This document shows, piece by piece, positions 55,884-64,000 of a stretch of 64,000 bases of DNA. The translations under genes and the position numbers were made by a program. Numbering within the stretch: position 1 is the stretch's first letter; every line of letters starts with the position of its first letter. The DNA comes from Albidovulum sediminis. Its GTDB lineage: Bacteria > Pseudomonadota > Alphaproteobacteria > Rhodobacterales > Rhodobacteraceae. Under the pieces are notes generated by a model, which worked only from the letters and a program-made list of their open reading frames with translations, ran no database searches and was not told the DNA's origin. Location: NCBI RefSeq assembly GCF_025380365.1, contig NZ_JAOCQF010000006.1, positions 1 to 64,000 of the forward strand, read 5' to 3'.

Positions 55884-56893
55884 GCGAGTTGATCGTCATC
55901 CGCTCCGGCCCGGCGGTCACGGTGCAGGACGGCGGCCGTCCCGGCCTGCTGGCTGAGGGCCTTTCGCGCGGTGGCGCGGCCGATCCCGATGCCCTCGCCG
56001 AGGGGGCGGCGCTTCTGGGCCAATCCCCCGATCTCGCCGCGCTCGAGATGGCGGGGTATGGCGGGGCCTTCGCGGTGACCTCCGCGACGCGCCTGGCGCT
56101 GACCGGCGCGCCGATGCGGGCCGACGTCGACGGGCGACCGGTTGCCTGGAACGGGTCGCACGTGATCGGGCCGGGACAAGTGCTGACCATCGGCGGCTGC
56201 GAACGCGGGGCCTACGGCTATCTTCACCTCGCCGGCGGGATCGCGACCGCGCCGGTGCTGGGATCGCGCGCCGCGCATCTGGTTGCCGGAATCGGCGCCG
56301 CTGTCGCGGCCGGCGCGCGCCTGCCCCTCGGATCCGATTCCGGCGGGCACGCAGGCATGATCCTCGACGTGGAGGAGCGTTTCTCGGGTGGCGAGATCCG
56401 GATCGTCCACAGCGCCCAGACCGCGCTTTTCCCTCAGGCGGAGCGCGAGAGGTTCACCGCGACAGAGTTCGTGCGCGACGACCGCGCCAACCGGATGGGG
56501 ATGCGCCTGACGATGGCAGGCGCGGGTTTCTCGGCGGAAGGGCAGTTGTCGATCCTGTCAGAGGTCATCGTGCCCGGCGACATCCAGGTGACCGGCGACG
56601 GCACGCCCTTTGTCCTGCTGCCCGAATGCCAGACCACGGGCGGCTATCCACGCATCGGCACCGTGATCCCGGCCGATCTGCCACGGGCCGCCCAGGCCGG
56701 CCCCGGCGCGCGGCTGCGGTTCCGCTTCGTCGGGCTGGAGGAGGCGCTGGCAGCCGAACGGCAGCACCGCGCCGTGGTGCGCAGCCTTTCCCAGCGGGTG
56801 CGCCCGGCCATCCGCGACCCGCGCGACATTCCCGACCTTCTGTCTTATACGCTGATCGGCGGCATGATCTCCGCCCAAGACGAGGAGCCCTAG
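55880..56893 (+). CDS. pxpC: 5-oxoprolinase subunit PxpC (KipA/AHS2 family)
   Basis: 337 aa biotin-dependent-carboxylase-like protein. Opening motif IVIRSGPAVTVQDGGRPGLL is diagnostic, as are LSRGGAADPDALAEGAALLG and TGDGTPFVLLPECQTTGGYP. It complexes with PxpB. The pxpA start codon directly follows its stop. Confidence 0.94.
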   Translation: MSELIVIRSGPAVTVQDGGRPGLLAEGLSRGGAADPDALAEGAALLGQSPDLAALEMAGYGGAFAVTSATRLALTGAPMRADVDGRPVAWNGSHVIGPGQVLTIGGCERGAYGYLHLAGGIATAPVLGSRAAHLVAGIGAAVAAGARLPLGSDSGGHAGMILDVEERFSGGEIRIVHSAQTALFPQAERERFTATEFVRDDRANRMGMRLTMAGAGFSAEGQLSILSEVIVPGDIQVTGDGTPFVLLPECQTTGGYPRIGTVIPADLPRAAQAGPGARLRFRFVGLEEALAAERQHRAVVRSLSQRVRPAIRDPRDIPDLLSYTLIGGMISAQDEEP

Positions 56894-57664
56894 ATGACCC
56901 GCAGCGTCGACCTGAACGCCGACATGGGCGAAAGCTTCGGCCCGTGGAAGATGGGCGAGGATGCCGCCCTGCTCGACATCGTGTCCTCGGCCAACATCGC
57001 CTGCGGATTTCACGCGGGCGACCCCGACGTGATGGCCGCGACCATGCGGCTTGCCGTCGAACGGGGGGTCGGCATCGGCGCCCATCCGGGCTTTGCCGAT
57101 CTGCAGGGGTTCGGTCGGCGGCGGATGCACCTTCCGAAGGACACGCTCGCAAACCTGGTGCGCTACCAGCTTGGCGCCGCTCTCGCCATGGCCAGGGCCG
57201 CGGGCGGCGAGGTGCGCCACCTGAAGCTGCATGGCGCGCTGGCGAACATGGCCGCCGAGGATGTCGTCATGGCGCGCACCTGCTACGAGGCGGCACTTGA
57301 TATCGCGCCGGACATCATCGTCATGGTGCTGGCCGCGACCGCGCAGCAGGAAGCCGCGCGTGAGCTTGGCTGCCATCTCGCCGCGGAGATCTTCGCCGAT
57401 CGCGCCTACAACGATGACGCGACGCTCGTGGATCGCAGCCTGCCCGGTTCGGTCATCCACGATCCCGCCGTGGCGGGCCCCCGTATCGCCCGCATGGTCA
57501 AGGCGGGCGCGATTATCACCGAGGCAGGGAAGCAGATCGCGACCCGCATCGACACGATCTGCCTGCACGGCGACGGCGCGACGGCGGTGAAGATCGCGCG
57601 CTCGGTCCGCGAAAGCCTGCTGGCCGAGGGGATCGAGGTGCGTCGGTTCGCCGCCATGCGCTAG
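56894..57664 (+). CDS. pxpA: 5-oxoprolinase subunit PxpA (LamB/YcsF family)
   Basis: 256 aa, normal length. Starts VDLNADMGESFGPWKMGEDA, then SANIACGFHAGDPDVM, GAHPGFADLQGFGRR and DTICLHGDGATAVKIA, all hallmarks of the family with metal-binding His and Asp. It provides the hydrolase part of the three-subunit 5-oxoprolinase. Confidence 0.96.
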   Translation: MTRSVDLNADMGESFGPWKMGEDAALLDIVSSANIACGFHAGDPDVMAATMRLAVERGVGIGAHPGFADLQGFGRRRMHLPKDTLANLVRYQLGAALAMARAAGGEVRHLKLHGALANMAAEDVVMARTCYEAALDIAPDIIVMVLAATAQQEAARELGCHLAAEIFADRAYNDDATLVDRSLPGSVIHDPAVAGPRIARMVKAGAIITEAGKQIATRIDTICLHGDGATAVKIARSVRESLLAEGIEVRRFAAMR

Positions 57665-57813
57665 CGCAGGCCGAACCGCGTTGACGCGATTTCCGGCCCG
57701 CTCTAGGGTGGCTGGGCTAAGCCTCCCGGCGATCGTGGACGGGCCGAACGGCGACCCCAGGGGCGCCGCACGCCGCGTTCCGGAGCCTGGACCAACAGGA
57801 TGAGAACGATCTG

Positions 57814-58677
57814 ATGCAATACGTGGCTGCGAAAACGGCGGACGAGGCCGTGGCGCTTCTGGCCGGCCATTCCGGCATGGCGCGTGTGCTGGCCGGAGGG
57901 ACCGACCTTCTGGTGCAGCTCAAGTCCGGCATGGTCGAACCCGACCTTGTCGTCGATATCAAGCGCATTCCGGGGATGAAGGACATCACGCCCGAGGCCG
58001 GCGGCTTCCGCATTGGCGCGGCGGTGTCGGGCGCGGAACTGGGCGAACACGCGGGCGTCTGCGCCCTGTGGCCGGGGGTTGTCGAAGGGTTCAACCTGAT
58101 CGGCTCCACCCAGGTGCAGGGCCGGGCCACGATGGCCGGGAACCTCTGCAACGCCTCTCCGGCGGGCGACGCGGTGCCCTCGCTTGTCGCGGCCGACGCG
58201 ATCGCGCGCATTCACGGCCCGAACGGCAGCCGCGACTGCCCGATCGGGGACATCCCCGCCGGCCCGGGCCGCACTACCCTCGCGAAGGGCGAGATCGTCA
58301 CCTCGATCTTCCTGCCGGCGCGCCCGGCGCGCGCCTCCGACGCCTACCTGCGCTTCATCCCGCGGACCGAGATGGACATCGCGGTGGCCTCGGCCGGGGT
58401 CAGCCTCGTGCTTGCCGCGGATGGCGCGGTCGCAAGCGCGCGCGTCGCGCTGGGCGCCGTGGCCCCGACCGTCCTTCTGGCAGAAGAGGCGGCAAGGGTG
58501 ATCGTGGGCACGAAGCTTGACGATGACACGCTTGCGCGGATGGCGGCGGCCTGCTCTGCCATCTGCAAGCCCATCACCGACAAGCGCGGCACGATCGAGT
58601 TCCGCACGAAGACGGCCGGCGTCATGGCCAAGCGCGCCGCCCGTATTGCCTATGACCGCGCCGGAGCGAAGACATGA
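57814..58677 (+). CDS. Molybdenum hydroxylase FAD-binding subunit (CoxM-like)
   Basis: 287 aa, medium subunit of a xanthine dehydrogenase/CO dehydrogenase-type enzyme. FAD-binding motifs: VLAGGTDLLVQLKSGMVEP (AGGTDLL) and TMAGNLCNASPAGDAVPSLV (TxGGN-like). It passes electrons from the iron-sulfur subunit to an acceptor. It opens a unit with the small and large subunits, overlapping the former by 4 bp; pxpA ends 149 bp upstream on the same strand. Confidence 0.93.
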   Translation: MQYVAAKTADEAVALLAGHSGMARVLAGGTDLLVQLKSGMVEPDLVVDIKRIPGMKDITPEAGGFRIGAAVSGAELGEHAGVCALWPGVVEGFNLIGSTQVQGRATMAGNLCNASPAGDAVPSLVAADAIARIHGPNGSRDCPIGDIPAGPGRTTLAKGEIVTSIFLPARPARASDAYLRFIPRTEMDIAVASAGVSLVLAADGAVASARVALGAVAPTVLLAEEAARVIVGTKLDDDTLARMAAACSAICKPITDKRGTIEFRTKTAGVMAKRAARIAYDRAGAKT

Positions 58678-59150
58678 AGACGATCCACGTATCCACCACC
58701 ATCAACGGCGACCCGGCCGAATTCATCTGCACGCCGGACGAGACGCTTCTGGACGTGCTGCGCAACCGGCTGGGCCTGACCGGCGCGAAGGAAGGCTGCG
58801 GCACCGGCGACTGCGGGGCCTGTTCGGTCACCGTGAACGGCCGGCTGGTCTGCTCCTGCCTGGTGCTGGGCGCCGAAGCGCAGGACGCCGAGATTTCCAC
58901 GATCGAGGGCATGGCCGACGCCGACACGCTGCACCCGCTTCAGCGCGCGTTCATCGAGCATGCGGCGCTGCAGTGCGGCATCTGCACGCCGGGCATCCTT
59001 GTCGCGGCAAAGGCGCTACTGGAGAAGAACCCCGATCCTTCGGACGAGGAACTGCGCTACTGGCTGGCCGGCAACCTTTGCCGCTGCACGGGCTATGACA
59101 AGATCATCCGCGCCGTCCAGGCGGCAGCGGCCGAGATGAGGGGGGCTTGA
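58674..59150 (+). CDS. Molybdenum hydroxylase 2Fe-2S subunit (CoxS-like)
   Basis: 158 aa. Plant-type 2Fe-2S cluster ligands in GCGTGDCGACSV plus a further Cys in RLVCSC; the second cluster ligands are QCGICTPG and CRCTGY. Both clusters are complete. It transfers electrons from the molybdenum site to the FAD subunit. Confidence 0.96.
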   Translation: MKTIHVSTTINGDPAEFICTPDETLLDVLRNRLGLTGAKEGCGTGDCGACSVTVNGRLVCSCLVLGAEAQDAEISTIEGMADADTLHPLQRAFIEHAALQCGICTPGILVAAKALLEKNPDPSDEELRYWLAGNLCRCTGYDKIIRAVQAAAAEMRGA

Positions 59151-59151
59151 T

Positions 59152-61395
59152 ATGGCCTTGGACAGCTACCAGAAACGCACATTCAAGCAGGTCGGCACCC
59201 GGCCCAACCGTCCCGACGGCGTCGACAAGGTCACCGGGCGCGCCATGTACGGCGCCGACGCCACCGCGCCGGGCATGCTGCACGCGAAGGTGCTGCGCAG
59301 CCCGCACGCCCATGCCCGCATCGTGTCGATCGACACCGCCGCGGCCGAGGCGCTGCCGGGGGTGAAGGCGGTGGTCACCGCCGCCGATTTCGGTGTGCCG
59401 GAGGATGCGTTCCTTCGTGACGTGCAGGATCACTGCATGGCGCGGGAAAAGGCGCTTTACGACGGCCACGCCGTTGCCGCCGTCGCCGCGACCACCCTCG
59501 CCGCCGCCAAGGCGGCGCTGAAGCTCATCAAGGTGCAGTACGAGGTGCTGCCCCACGTCACCGACGCGGACGAGGCGATGAAGCCGGGCGCCCCGGTGGT
59601 GCAGGCGGGCCGCGCCTATGAGAACGTGCCCGCCGGCATGTCGGAGAACGTGACCCACCATTGCGAATTCGGTCATGGCGATCTCGACGCCGGGTTCGCG
59701 AAGGCGGACCACATCATCGAGCGGCATTTCAAGACCGCCGCCACCCATCAGGGCTACATCGAGCCCAACGCCTGCCTTGCGTCCGTCACCTCCGACGGCA
59801 AGGCGGAGCTTTGGGTCTGCACCCAGGGGCAGTTCTTCTACCGCACGCTCTGCGCCGCGATCCTGGGGATGGAGGCAAGCCAGCTGCGCGTCACCGCATC
59901 GGAGATCGGCGGCGGCTTCGGCGGCAAGACCATGGTCTACATGGAACCCGTGGCACTCGCGCTGTCGCGAAAGGCAGGTCGTCCGGTCAAGCTGGTCCTG
60001 ACGCGGGACGAGGTGTTCCGCGCGACCGGCCCGACGGTGTCGTCGTCGATGGATGTCAAGATCGGCATGACCAAGGACGGGCGCATCACCGCAGGTCAGG
60101 CGGTGTTGCGCTATTCCGGTGGGGCCTTCCCGAACACGACCGTCGACATGGGCGCGCAGGCGGCCTTTGCCGCCTACGATCTCGATGCGGTCCGCACCTT
60201 CGGCTGGAACGTCATGACCAACCGCCCGAAGGAAAGCGCCTACCGCGCGCCGGGGGCGCCGCTCTCGATCTACGGGGTCGAAAGCGTGGTGGACGAACTC
60301 TGCCAGCACTTCGGCCTTGATCCGCTCAAGGTTCGCCTGCTCAACGCCGCGACGGAAGGAACGAAGTCCTCCTACGGGCCGACCTTCCCGGCGATCGGCC
60401 TAAAGGCGACGCTTGAGGCGGCGCTGGCGCATCCGCATTACTCGGCACCGCTCGGGACCAACCAGGGACGCGGGGTTTCCTGCGGCTTCTGGTTCAACTT
60501 CGGCGGCAACACCTGCGTCAGCCTGTCGGTCAACACCGACGGCACAGTGGGCGTGACCGAGGGCAACCCCGACATCGGCGGTTCGCGCGCCTCGATCAGC
60601 CTGATGGCGGCGGAGGAACTGGGCATCCCCTACGAGAAGATCCGCACCATCGTCGCGGACACCTCCTCGCTCGGCTACAACGACGTGACCGACGGCAGCC
60701 GCGTGACCTTCGCCGTCGGCCTTGCCACCATCAAGGCCGCGCGGGACGCGATCAGGAAGATGTGCTCGCGCGCCGCGAAGATCTGGGGCATCGACGAGGA
60801 AGCGGTGGAATGGGTCGACGGTGCCGCCGTGCCCGCCGGGCCCAACGCCGGGAAATTCCCGCCGATGACGCTGGCCGAAATCGCGGCGGTCTCGGCCGAG
60901 ACAGGGGGCCCGATCTCGGGCCACTATGAGGTCAACGCGGATGGCGCGGGCGTCAGCTTCGGCGTTCACCTTTGCGACATCGAGGTGGACCCGGAGACGG
61001 GCGCCAGCAAGGTCCTGCGCTACACCGTGTTCCAGGACGCGGGCAAGGCCGTGCACCCTTCCTATGTCGAGGGGCAGATGCAGGGGGGCGCGGTGCAGGG
61101 CATCGGCTGGGCGCTGAACGAGGAATACATCTACGGGGCGGACGGCAAGCTCCAGAACCCCGGTTTCCTCGACTACCGCATCCCGGTCTCGTCCGACCTG
61201 CCGATGATCGACACGGTCATCCTGGAGATTCCGAACCCCGGCCACCCCTACGGCGTGCGCGGTGTCGGCGAAACCGGGATCGTGCCGCCGCTCGCTGCCA
61301 CGGCGAACGCCGTTTCGCGGGCGGTGGGCGTGCGGATGACCGAACTTCCGATGTCGCCGCCCAAGCTCCTGAAGGCGCTGGAGGCGAAGGGCTGA
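59152..61395 (+). CDS. Molybdenum hydroxylase catalytic subunit (CoxL/XdhB-like)
   Basis: 747 aa molybdopterin-cytosine-dinucleotide-type large subunit. EIGGGFGGKT at about residues 251-260 contacts the cofactor, and GVGETGIVPP carries the catalytic Glu (about residue 707). The active-site loop reads SAYRAPGAP (about 363-371), not the AYxCSFR of form I CO dehydrogenase, so it is not a true CO dehydrogenase. Family members hydroxylate aldehydes or N-heterocycles; the substrate is unknown. The start is one base after the small-subunit stop. Confidence 0.93.
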   Translation: MALDSYQKRTFKQVGTRPNRPDGVDKVTGRAMYGADATAPGMLHAKVLRSPHAHARIVSIDTAAAEALPGVKAVVTAADFGVPEDAFLRDVQDHCMAREKALYDGHAVAAVAATTLAAAKAALKLIKVQYEVLPHVTDADEAMKPGAPVVQAGRAYENVPAGMSENVTHHCEFGHGDLDAGFAKADHIIERHFKTAATHQGYIEPNACLASVTSDGKAELWVCTQGQFFYRTLCAAILGMEASQLRVTASEIGGGFGGKTMVYMEPVALALSRKAGRPVKLVLTRDEVFRATGPTVSSSMDVKIGMTKDGRITAGQAVLRYSGGAFPNTTVDMGAQAAFAAYDLDAVRTFGWNVMTNRPKESAYRAPGAPLSIYGVESVVDELCQHFGLDPLKVRLLNAATEGTKSSYGPTFPAIGLKATLEAALAHPHYSAPLGTNQGRGVSCGFWFNFGGNTCVSLSVNTDGTVGVTEGNPDIGGSRASISLMAAEELGIPYEKIRTIVADTSSLGYNDVTDGSRVTFAVGLATIKAARDAIRKMCSRAAKIWGIDEEAVEWVDGAAVPAGPNAGKFPPMTLAEIAAVSAETGGPISGHYEVNADGAGVSFGVHLCDIEVDPETGASKVLRYTVFQDAGKAVHPSYVEGQMQGGAVQGIGWALNEEYIYGADGKLQNPGFLDYRIPVSSDLPMIDTVILEIPNPGHPYGVRGVGETGIVPPLAATANAVSRAVGVRMTELPMSPPKLLKALEAKG

Positions 61396-61398
61396 TCC

Positions 61399-61644
61399 AT
61401 GGTCAAGGTCCTGCTTTGGGGCACGCTCAGATCGGCGGCTGACGGGCAGGCGGAAGTGGAAGTGGCGGCGAGGACGTTCAAGGAACTTCTGGACGAACTC
61501 GTCGCCCGCTACCCCGGACTTGAACCGCAGATCCGGCGCGGCGTCTCGCTCGCGCTGGACGGCAAGATCTACCGGGAGGCCTGGTTCACCGAGATCGGGC
61601 CGGACAGCGAGGTGGTCCTGATGCCCTACATGACCGGGGGATAG
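61399..61644 (+). CDS. MoaD/ThiS-like sulfur-carrier-type protein
   Basis: 81 aa with the ubiquitin-like pattern of MoaD/ThiS: TFKELLDELVARYPGLEPQI in the middle and VVLMPYMTGG at the end, finishing in the Gly-Gly needed for adenylation and sulfur transfer. It starts 4 bp after the hydroxylase large subunit, so it is probably in that operon. It may be a dedicated MoaD for the enzyme or another sulfur carrier. Confidence 0.85.
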   Translation: MVKVLLWGTLRSAADGQAEVEVAARTFKELLDELVARYPGLEPQIRRGVSLALDGKIYREAWFTEIGPDSEVVLMPYMTGG

Positions 61645-61710
61645 GACGGTCACTGTTCCGTTTCGTGCGCGAATCCCATATAAGGGCGGACCTTGAACCC
61701 CGGGACCGCC

Positions 61711-62892
61711 ATGAACGAAGCCACCGCCCCCATCACGCAGGATGTCGTGACCATCCCCCGCAAGCTGCCCGAAGGTGGCCGCGTGAACCTGATCGGGCTC
61801 ACGCGGGACGAGTTGCGCGATGCGCTTGTCGCGGCCGGTACGCCCGAGAAACAGGCGAAGATGCGGGTTGGCCAGGTCTGGCAGTGGATCTATCACTGGG
61901 GCGTGCGCGACTTCGCGGGAATGTCGAACCTTTCCAAGGACTACCGCGCCCTTCTGGCCGACAGGTTCGAAATCTTGCTGCCCGAGGTCGTGACCCGTCA
62001 GGTGTCCGCGGACGGAACTCGCAAGTACCTGTTGCGCATCGCCGGCGGGCATGAGGTGGAAACTGTCTACATCCCCGAGGAAAATCGCGGCACGCTTTGC
62101 ATTTCTTCCCAGGTTGGCTGCACGCTGACCTGTTCCTTCTGCCACACCGGCACGCAGAAGCTGGTCCGCAACCTGACGGCGGGGGAGATTGTCGGCCAGG
62201 TTCTGGTCGCCCGCGACGATCTGGGCGAATGGCCGAAGCCGGGCGAGCCCAAGAACGAGACGCGGCTTGTCTCGAACGTCGTCCTGATGGGCATGGGTGA
62301 GCCGCTCTACAACTTCGAGAACGTGCGCAATGCGATGAAGATCGTGATGGACGGCGAGGGGCTGACGCTGTCGCGCCGCCGGATCACGCTTTCCACCTCG
62401 GGGGTCGTCCCCGAGATCGCGCGCTGCGCCGAAGAGATCGGCTGCCTGCTCGCGGTCAGCTTCCATGCGACCACCGACGAGGTGCGCGACAGGCTGGTGC
62501 CGATCAACAAGCGCTGGAACATCGAAACGCTTCTCGGCGCCCTGCGTGACTATCCGCGGCTGTCGAACTCGGAACGCATCACCTTCGAATACGTGATGCT
62601 GAAGGGGGTGAACGACAGCGACGCCGATGCAAGGCGGCTGGTGAAGCTGATTGCAGGCATCCCGGCGAAGATCAACCTGATCCCCTTCAACGAATGGCCG
62701 GGCAGCCCCTATGAGCGGTCCGACTGGGAGCGGATCGAGGCCTTCGCCGACATCATCTACAAGGCGGGATACGCCAGCCCCATCCGCACCCCGCGCGGCG
62801 AGGATATCATGGCGGCCTGCGGGCAGTTGAAGTCGGCGACCGAGCGCGCACGCAAGAGCCGCGCCGAAATCGCGGCAGAGACCGGGCTCTAG
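61711..62892 (+). CDS. rlmN: Dual-specificity 23S rRNA/tRNA methyltransferase RlmN
   Basis: Radical SAM enzyme, 393 aa, that methylates A2503 of 23S rRNA and A37 of some tRNAs. Cluster motif [28 protein letters not shown]; and the C-terminal [12 protein letters not shown] with the methyl-carrying Cys. The ATG at 61711 is preferred to a TTG at 61693. Its stop is 1 bp from the stop of the convergent antiporter gene. Confidence 0.97.
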   Translation: MNEATAPITQDVVTIPRKLPEGGRVNLIGLTRDELRDALVAAGTPEKQAKMRVGQVWQWIYHWGVRDFAGMSNLSKDYRALLADRFEILLPEVVTRQVSADGTRKYLLRIAGGHEVETVYIPEENRGTLCISSQVGCTLTCSFCHTGTQKLVRNLTAGEIVGQVLVARDDLGEWPKPGEPKNETRLVSNVVLMGMGEPLYNFENVRNAMKIVMDGEGLTLSRRRITLSTSGVVPEIARCAEEIGCLLAVSFHATTDEVRDRLVPINKRWNIETLLGALRDYPRLSNSERITFEYVMLKGVNDSDADARRLVKLIAGIPAKINLIPFNEWPGSPYERSDWERIEAFADIIYKAGYASPIRTPRGEDIMAACGQLKSATERARKSRAEIAAETGL

Positions 62893-62893
62893 C

Positions 62894-64000
62894 TCAGCGA
62901 TCCTCGTTTGAATCGGGGTTTGACGGGCCGGCCGGGACGGGCCGCCGCAGCCCGCGAAACAGGATCGGGTTGACCAGGATCGACACCAGCGCACCGGCCA
63001 CCACGAGGTCGCGCGCCTCTGTCGGCACGATCGCCAGATTGACCGCCATCACGATCAGGATGAACGAGAACTCGCCGATCTGCGCCAGCGCCGCGGCGAT
63101 CGTCAGGGCGACCTGCCGGTCGTGACCGAACGCGCGGACGATGCCAAGCGCCGCCGCGGACTTGACGCCGACGATGATGAGGACCGTGACGATCACGGAA
63201 ACGGGCTGCTCCCAGATCACGGCGGGATTGAACAGCATGCCCACGGAGACGAAGAAGAGGACGGCGAAGGCATCGCGGAAGGGCAGCGTGTCCTTCATCG
63301 CCTGCGCCGAAAGGGTCGACCCCGCCATCACCATTCCGGCGAAGAAGGCGCCAAGCGCGAAGGACACGCCAAAGACCTGCGCGGCCGTGAAGGCGACGCC
63401 AAGCGCGATGGCGAGCACCGAAAGCCGGAACAGTTCCCGCTGCCCTGTCATGGCGGTCAGTTCCAGCATCCGCGGGATCACCCGCCGCCCGACGACCAGC
63501 ATCACCGCGACAAAGGCCGCCACCTTGCCCGCCGTCACCAGAACCGTGGCGCCAACCGCGCCCAGCCCGAGTCTTGCGGCCTCGACCATCTCGGCCTCAA
63601 GCGGCTGGGCCTGCCCGCCCAGAAGACCTGCGAGCGGCGGAATCATCACCAGCGCCAGGACCATGGCCAGATCCTCGACGATCAGCCAGCCGACAGCGAT
63701 GCGGCCCTGGGGCGTCGTCACCAGATCGTGTTCCTGAAGCGCGCGCAGCAGGACCACGGTCGAGGCGACCGACAGGGCCAGCCCGAAGATCAGCCCGCCG
63801 CCGACGCCCCAGCCGAGAAACCAGCCCAGCGACAGGCCTGCCAGGGTCGCCACCGCGATCTGGCCGAGCGCGCCGGGAACGGCGATGCCCTTCACCGTCC
63901 AAAGCTCCTTCATCGAGAAATGCAGCCCCACGCCGAACATCAGCAGGATCACGCCCATCTCGGCCAGTTGGGCGGCGATTTCCTGGTTGGCGACGAATCC
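62894..64000 (-). CDS. KefB/YbaL-like monovalent cation:proton antiporter, 5' part outside window
   Basis: At least 368 aa, cut by the right edge: the frame is open through position 64000, so the true start is outside. About 10-11 hydrophobic helices of the CPA2 Na+/H+ exchanger fold, with MGVILLMFGVGLHFSMKELW, VGWLIVEDLAMVLALVMIPP and FSVALGAFFAGMVMAGS-like segments. The protein ends shortly after the membrane domain (VNPILFRGLRRP) without the NAD-binding RCK/TrkA-N domain of full-length KefB or YbaL. Confidence 0.9.
   Translation of the reverse strand, partial: GFVANQEIAAQLAEMGVILLMFGVGLHFSMKELWTVKGIAVPGALGQIAVATLAGLSLGWFLGWGVGGGLIFGLALSVASTVVLLRALQEHDLVTTPQGRIAVGWLIVEDLAMVLALVMIPPLAGLLGGQAQPLEAEMVEAARLGLGAVGATVLVTAGKVAAFVAVMLVVGRRVIPRMLELTAMTGQRELFRLSVLAIALGVAFTAAQVFGVSFALGAFFAGMVMAGSTLSAQAMKDTLPFRDAFAVLFFVSVGMLFNPAVIWEQPVSVIVTVLIIVGVKSAAALGIVRAFGHDRQVALTIAAALAQIGEFSFILIVMAVNLAIVPTEARDLVVAGALVSILVNPILFRGLRRPVPAGPSNPDSNEDR

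Noticed and set aside
60400-62994. 864-aa minus-strand frame
   Set aside because: It is a shadow of the hydroxylase large subunit and rlmN; its composition is His/Arg-rich with no family similarity, as in other long antisense frames of high-GC DNA.

Overview
The window is high-GC alphaproteobacterial DNA, most likely from the Rhodobacteraceae (Rhodobacterales). The signs are paired FlaF/FlbT flagellin regulators, a flagellar gene order typical of that family, CtrA-like half-sites spaced by 7 bp at flagellar promoters, and an rRNA operon ending 5S rRNA - initiator tRNA. Genus and species cannot be assigned from sequence alone.

Layout. (1) 1-211: the 3' end of a 5S rRNA gene and tRNA-fMet. (2) 168-4772: a compact module of three site-specific recombinases on the minus strand (two tyrosine recombinases, then a large serine recombinase). 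It abuts the tRNA, and the serine recombinase gene ends inside the tRNA on the opposite strand. The first tyrosine recombinase seems to have an in-frame TGA at codon 30. (3) 5151-30591: the main flagellar cluster. Minus-strand fliF-fliH-fliN-fliP is divergent from plus-strand fliL - small coiled-coil protein - motE-like - motA - AMIN/TPR-like periplasmic protein - sltF - flhA - fliR - flhB - fliJ-like. A minus-strand flgB-flgC-fliE-fliQ-flgF-flgG-flgA-flgH-fliL2 unit is divergent from fliI. Then come flagellin-flaF-flbT-DUF1217, and flgJ-flgN divergent from fliK-flgD. (4) 30594-49091: non-flagellar genes: ubiB/ubiE, mutM, an enoyl-CoA hydratase, rpsT, dnaA-dnaN-recF, a VOC protein, a LysE-type exporter, gyrB, a polyamine-type ABC transporter (ATPase, binding protein, two enlarged permeases) and a DUF1989 protein. 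(5) 49165-55005: the rest of the flagellum (flgE-flgK-flgL-flgI and motB). (6) 55134-61644: 5-oxoprolinase subunits pxpB-pxpC-pxpA, then a molybdenum hydroxylase (FAD, 2Fe-2S and Mo subunits) and a MoaD-like protein. (7) 61711-64000: rlmN, and a KefB-like antiporter cut by the window edge.

How it fits together. The flagellar genes supply export gate (FlhA, FlhB, FliP, FliQ, FliR, FliI, FliH), basal body, P and L rings, hook, hook-filament junction, flagellin and stator. FliG, FliM and FliO are not in this window. Each flagellar promoter region carries a TTAA/TTAG-like pair with a 7-bp spacer, which points to one regulator, presumably CtrA. The replication-associated block dnaA-dnaN-recF-gyrB splits the flagellar genes in two.

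The least conventional items are the three-recombinase module with its tRNA-encoded recombinase tail, the 783-residue AMIN/TPR-like protein between motA and sltF, the shared CtrA-like motif, and the pairing of 5-oxoprolinase genes with a molybdenum hydroxylase.
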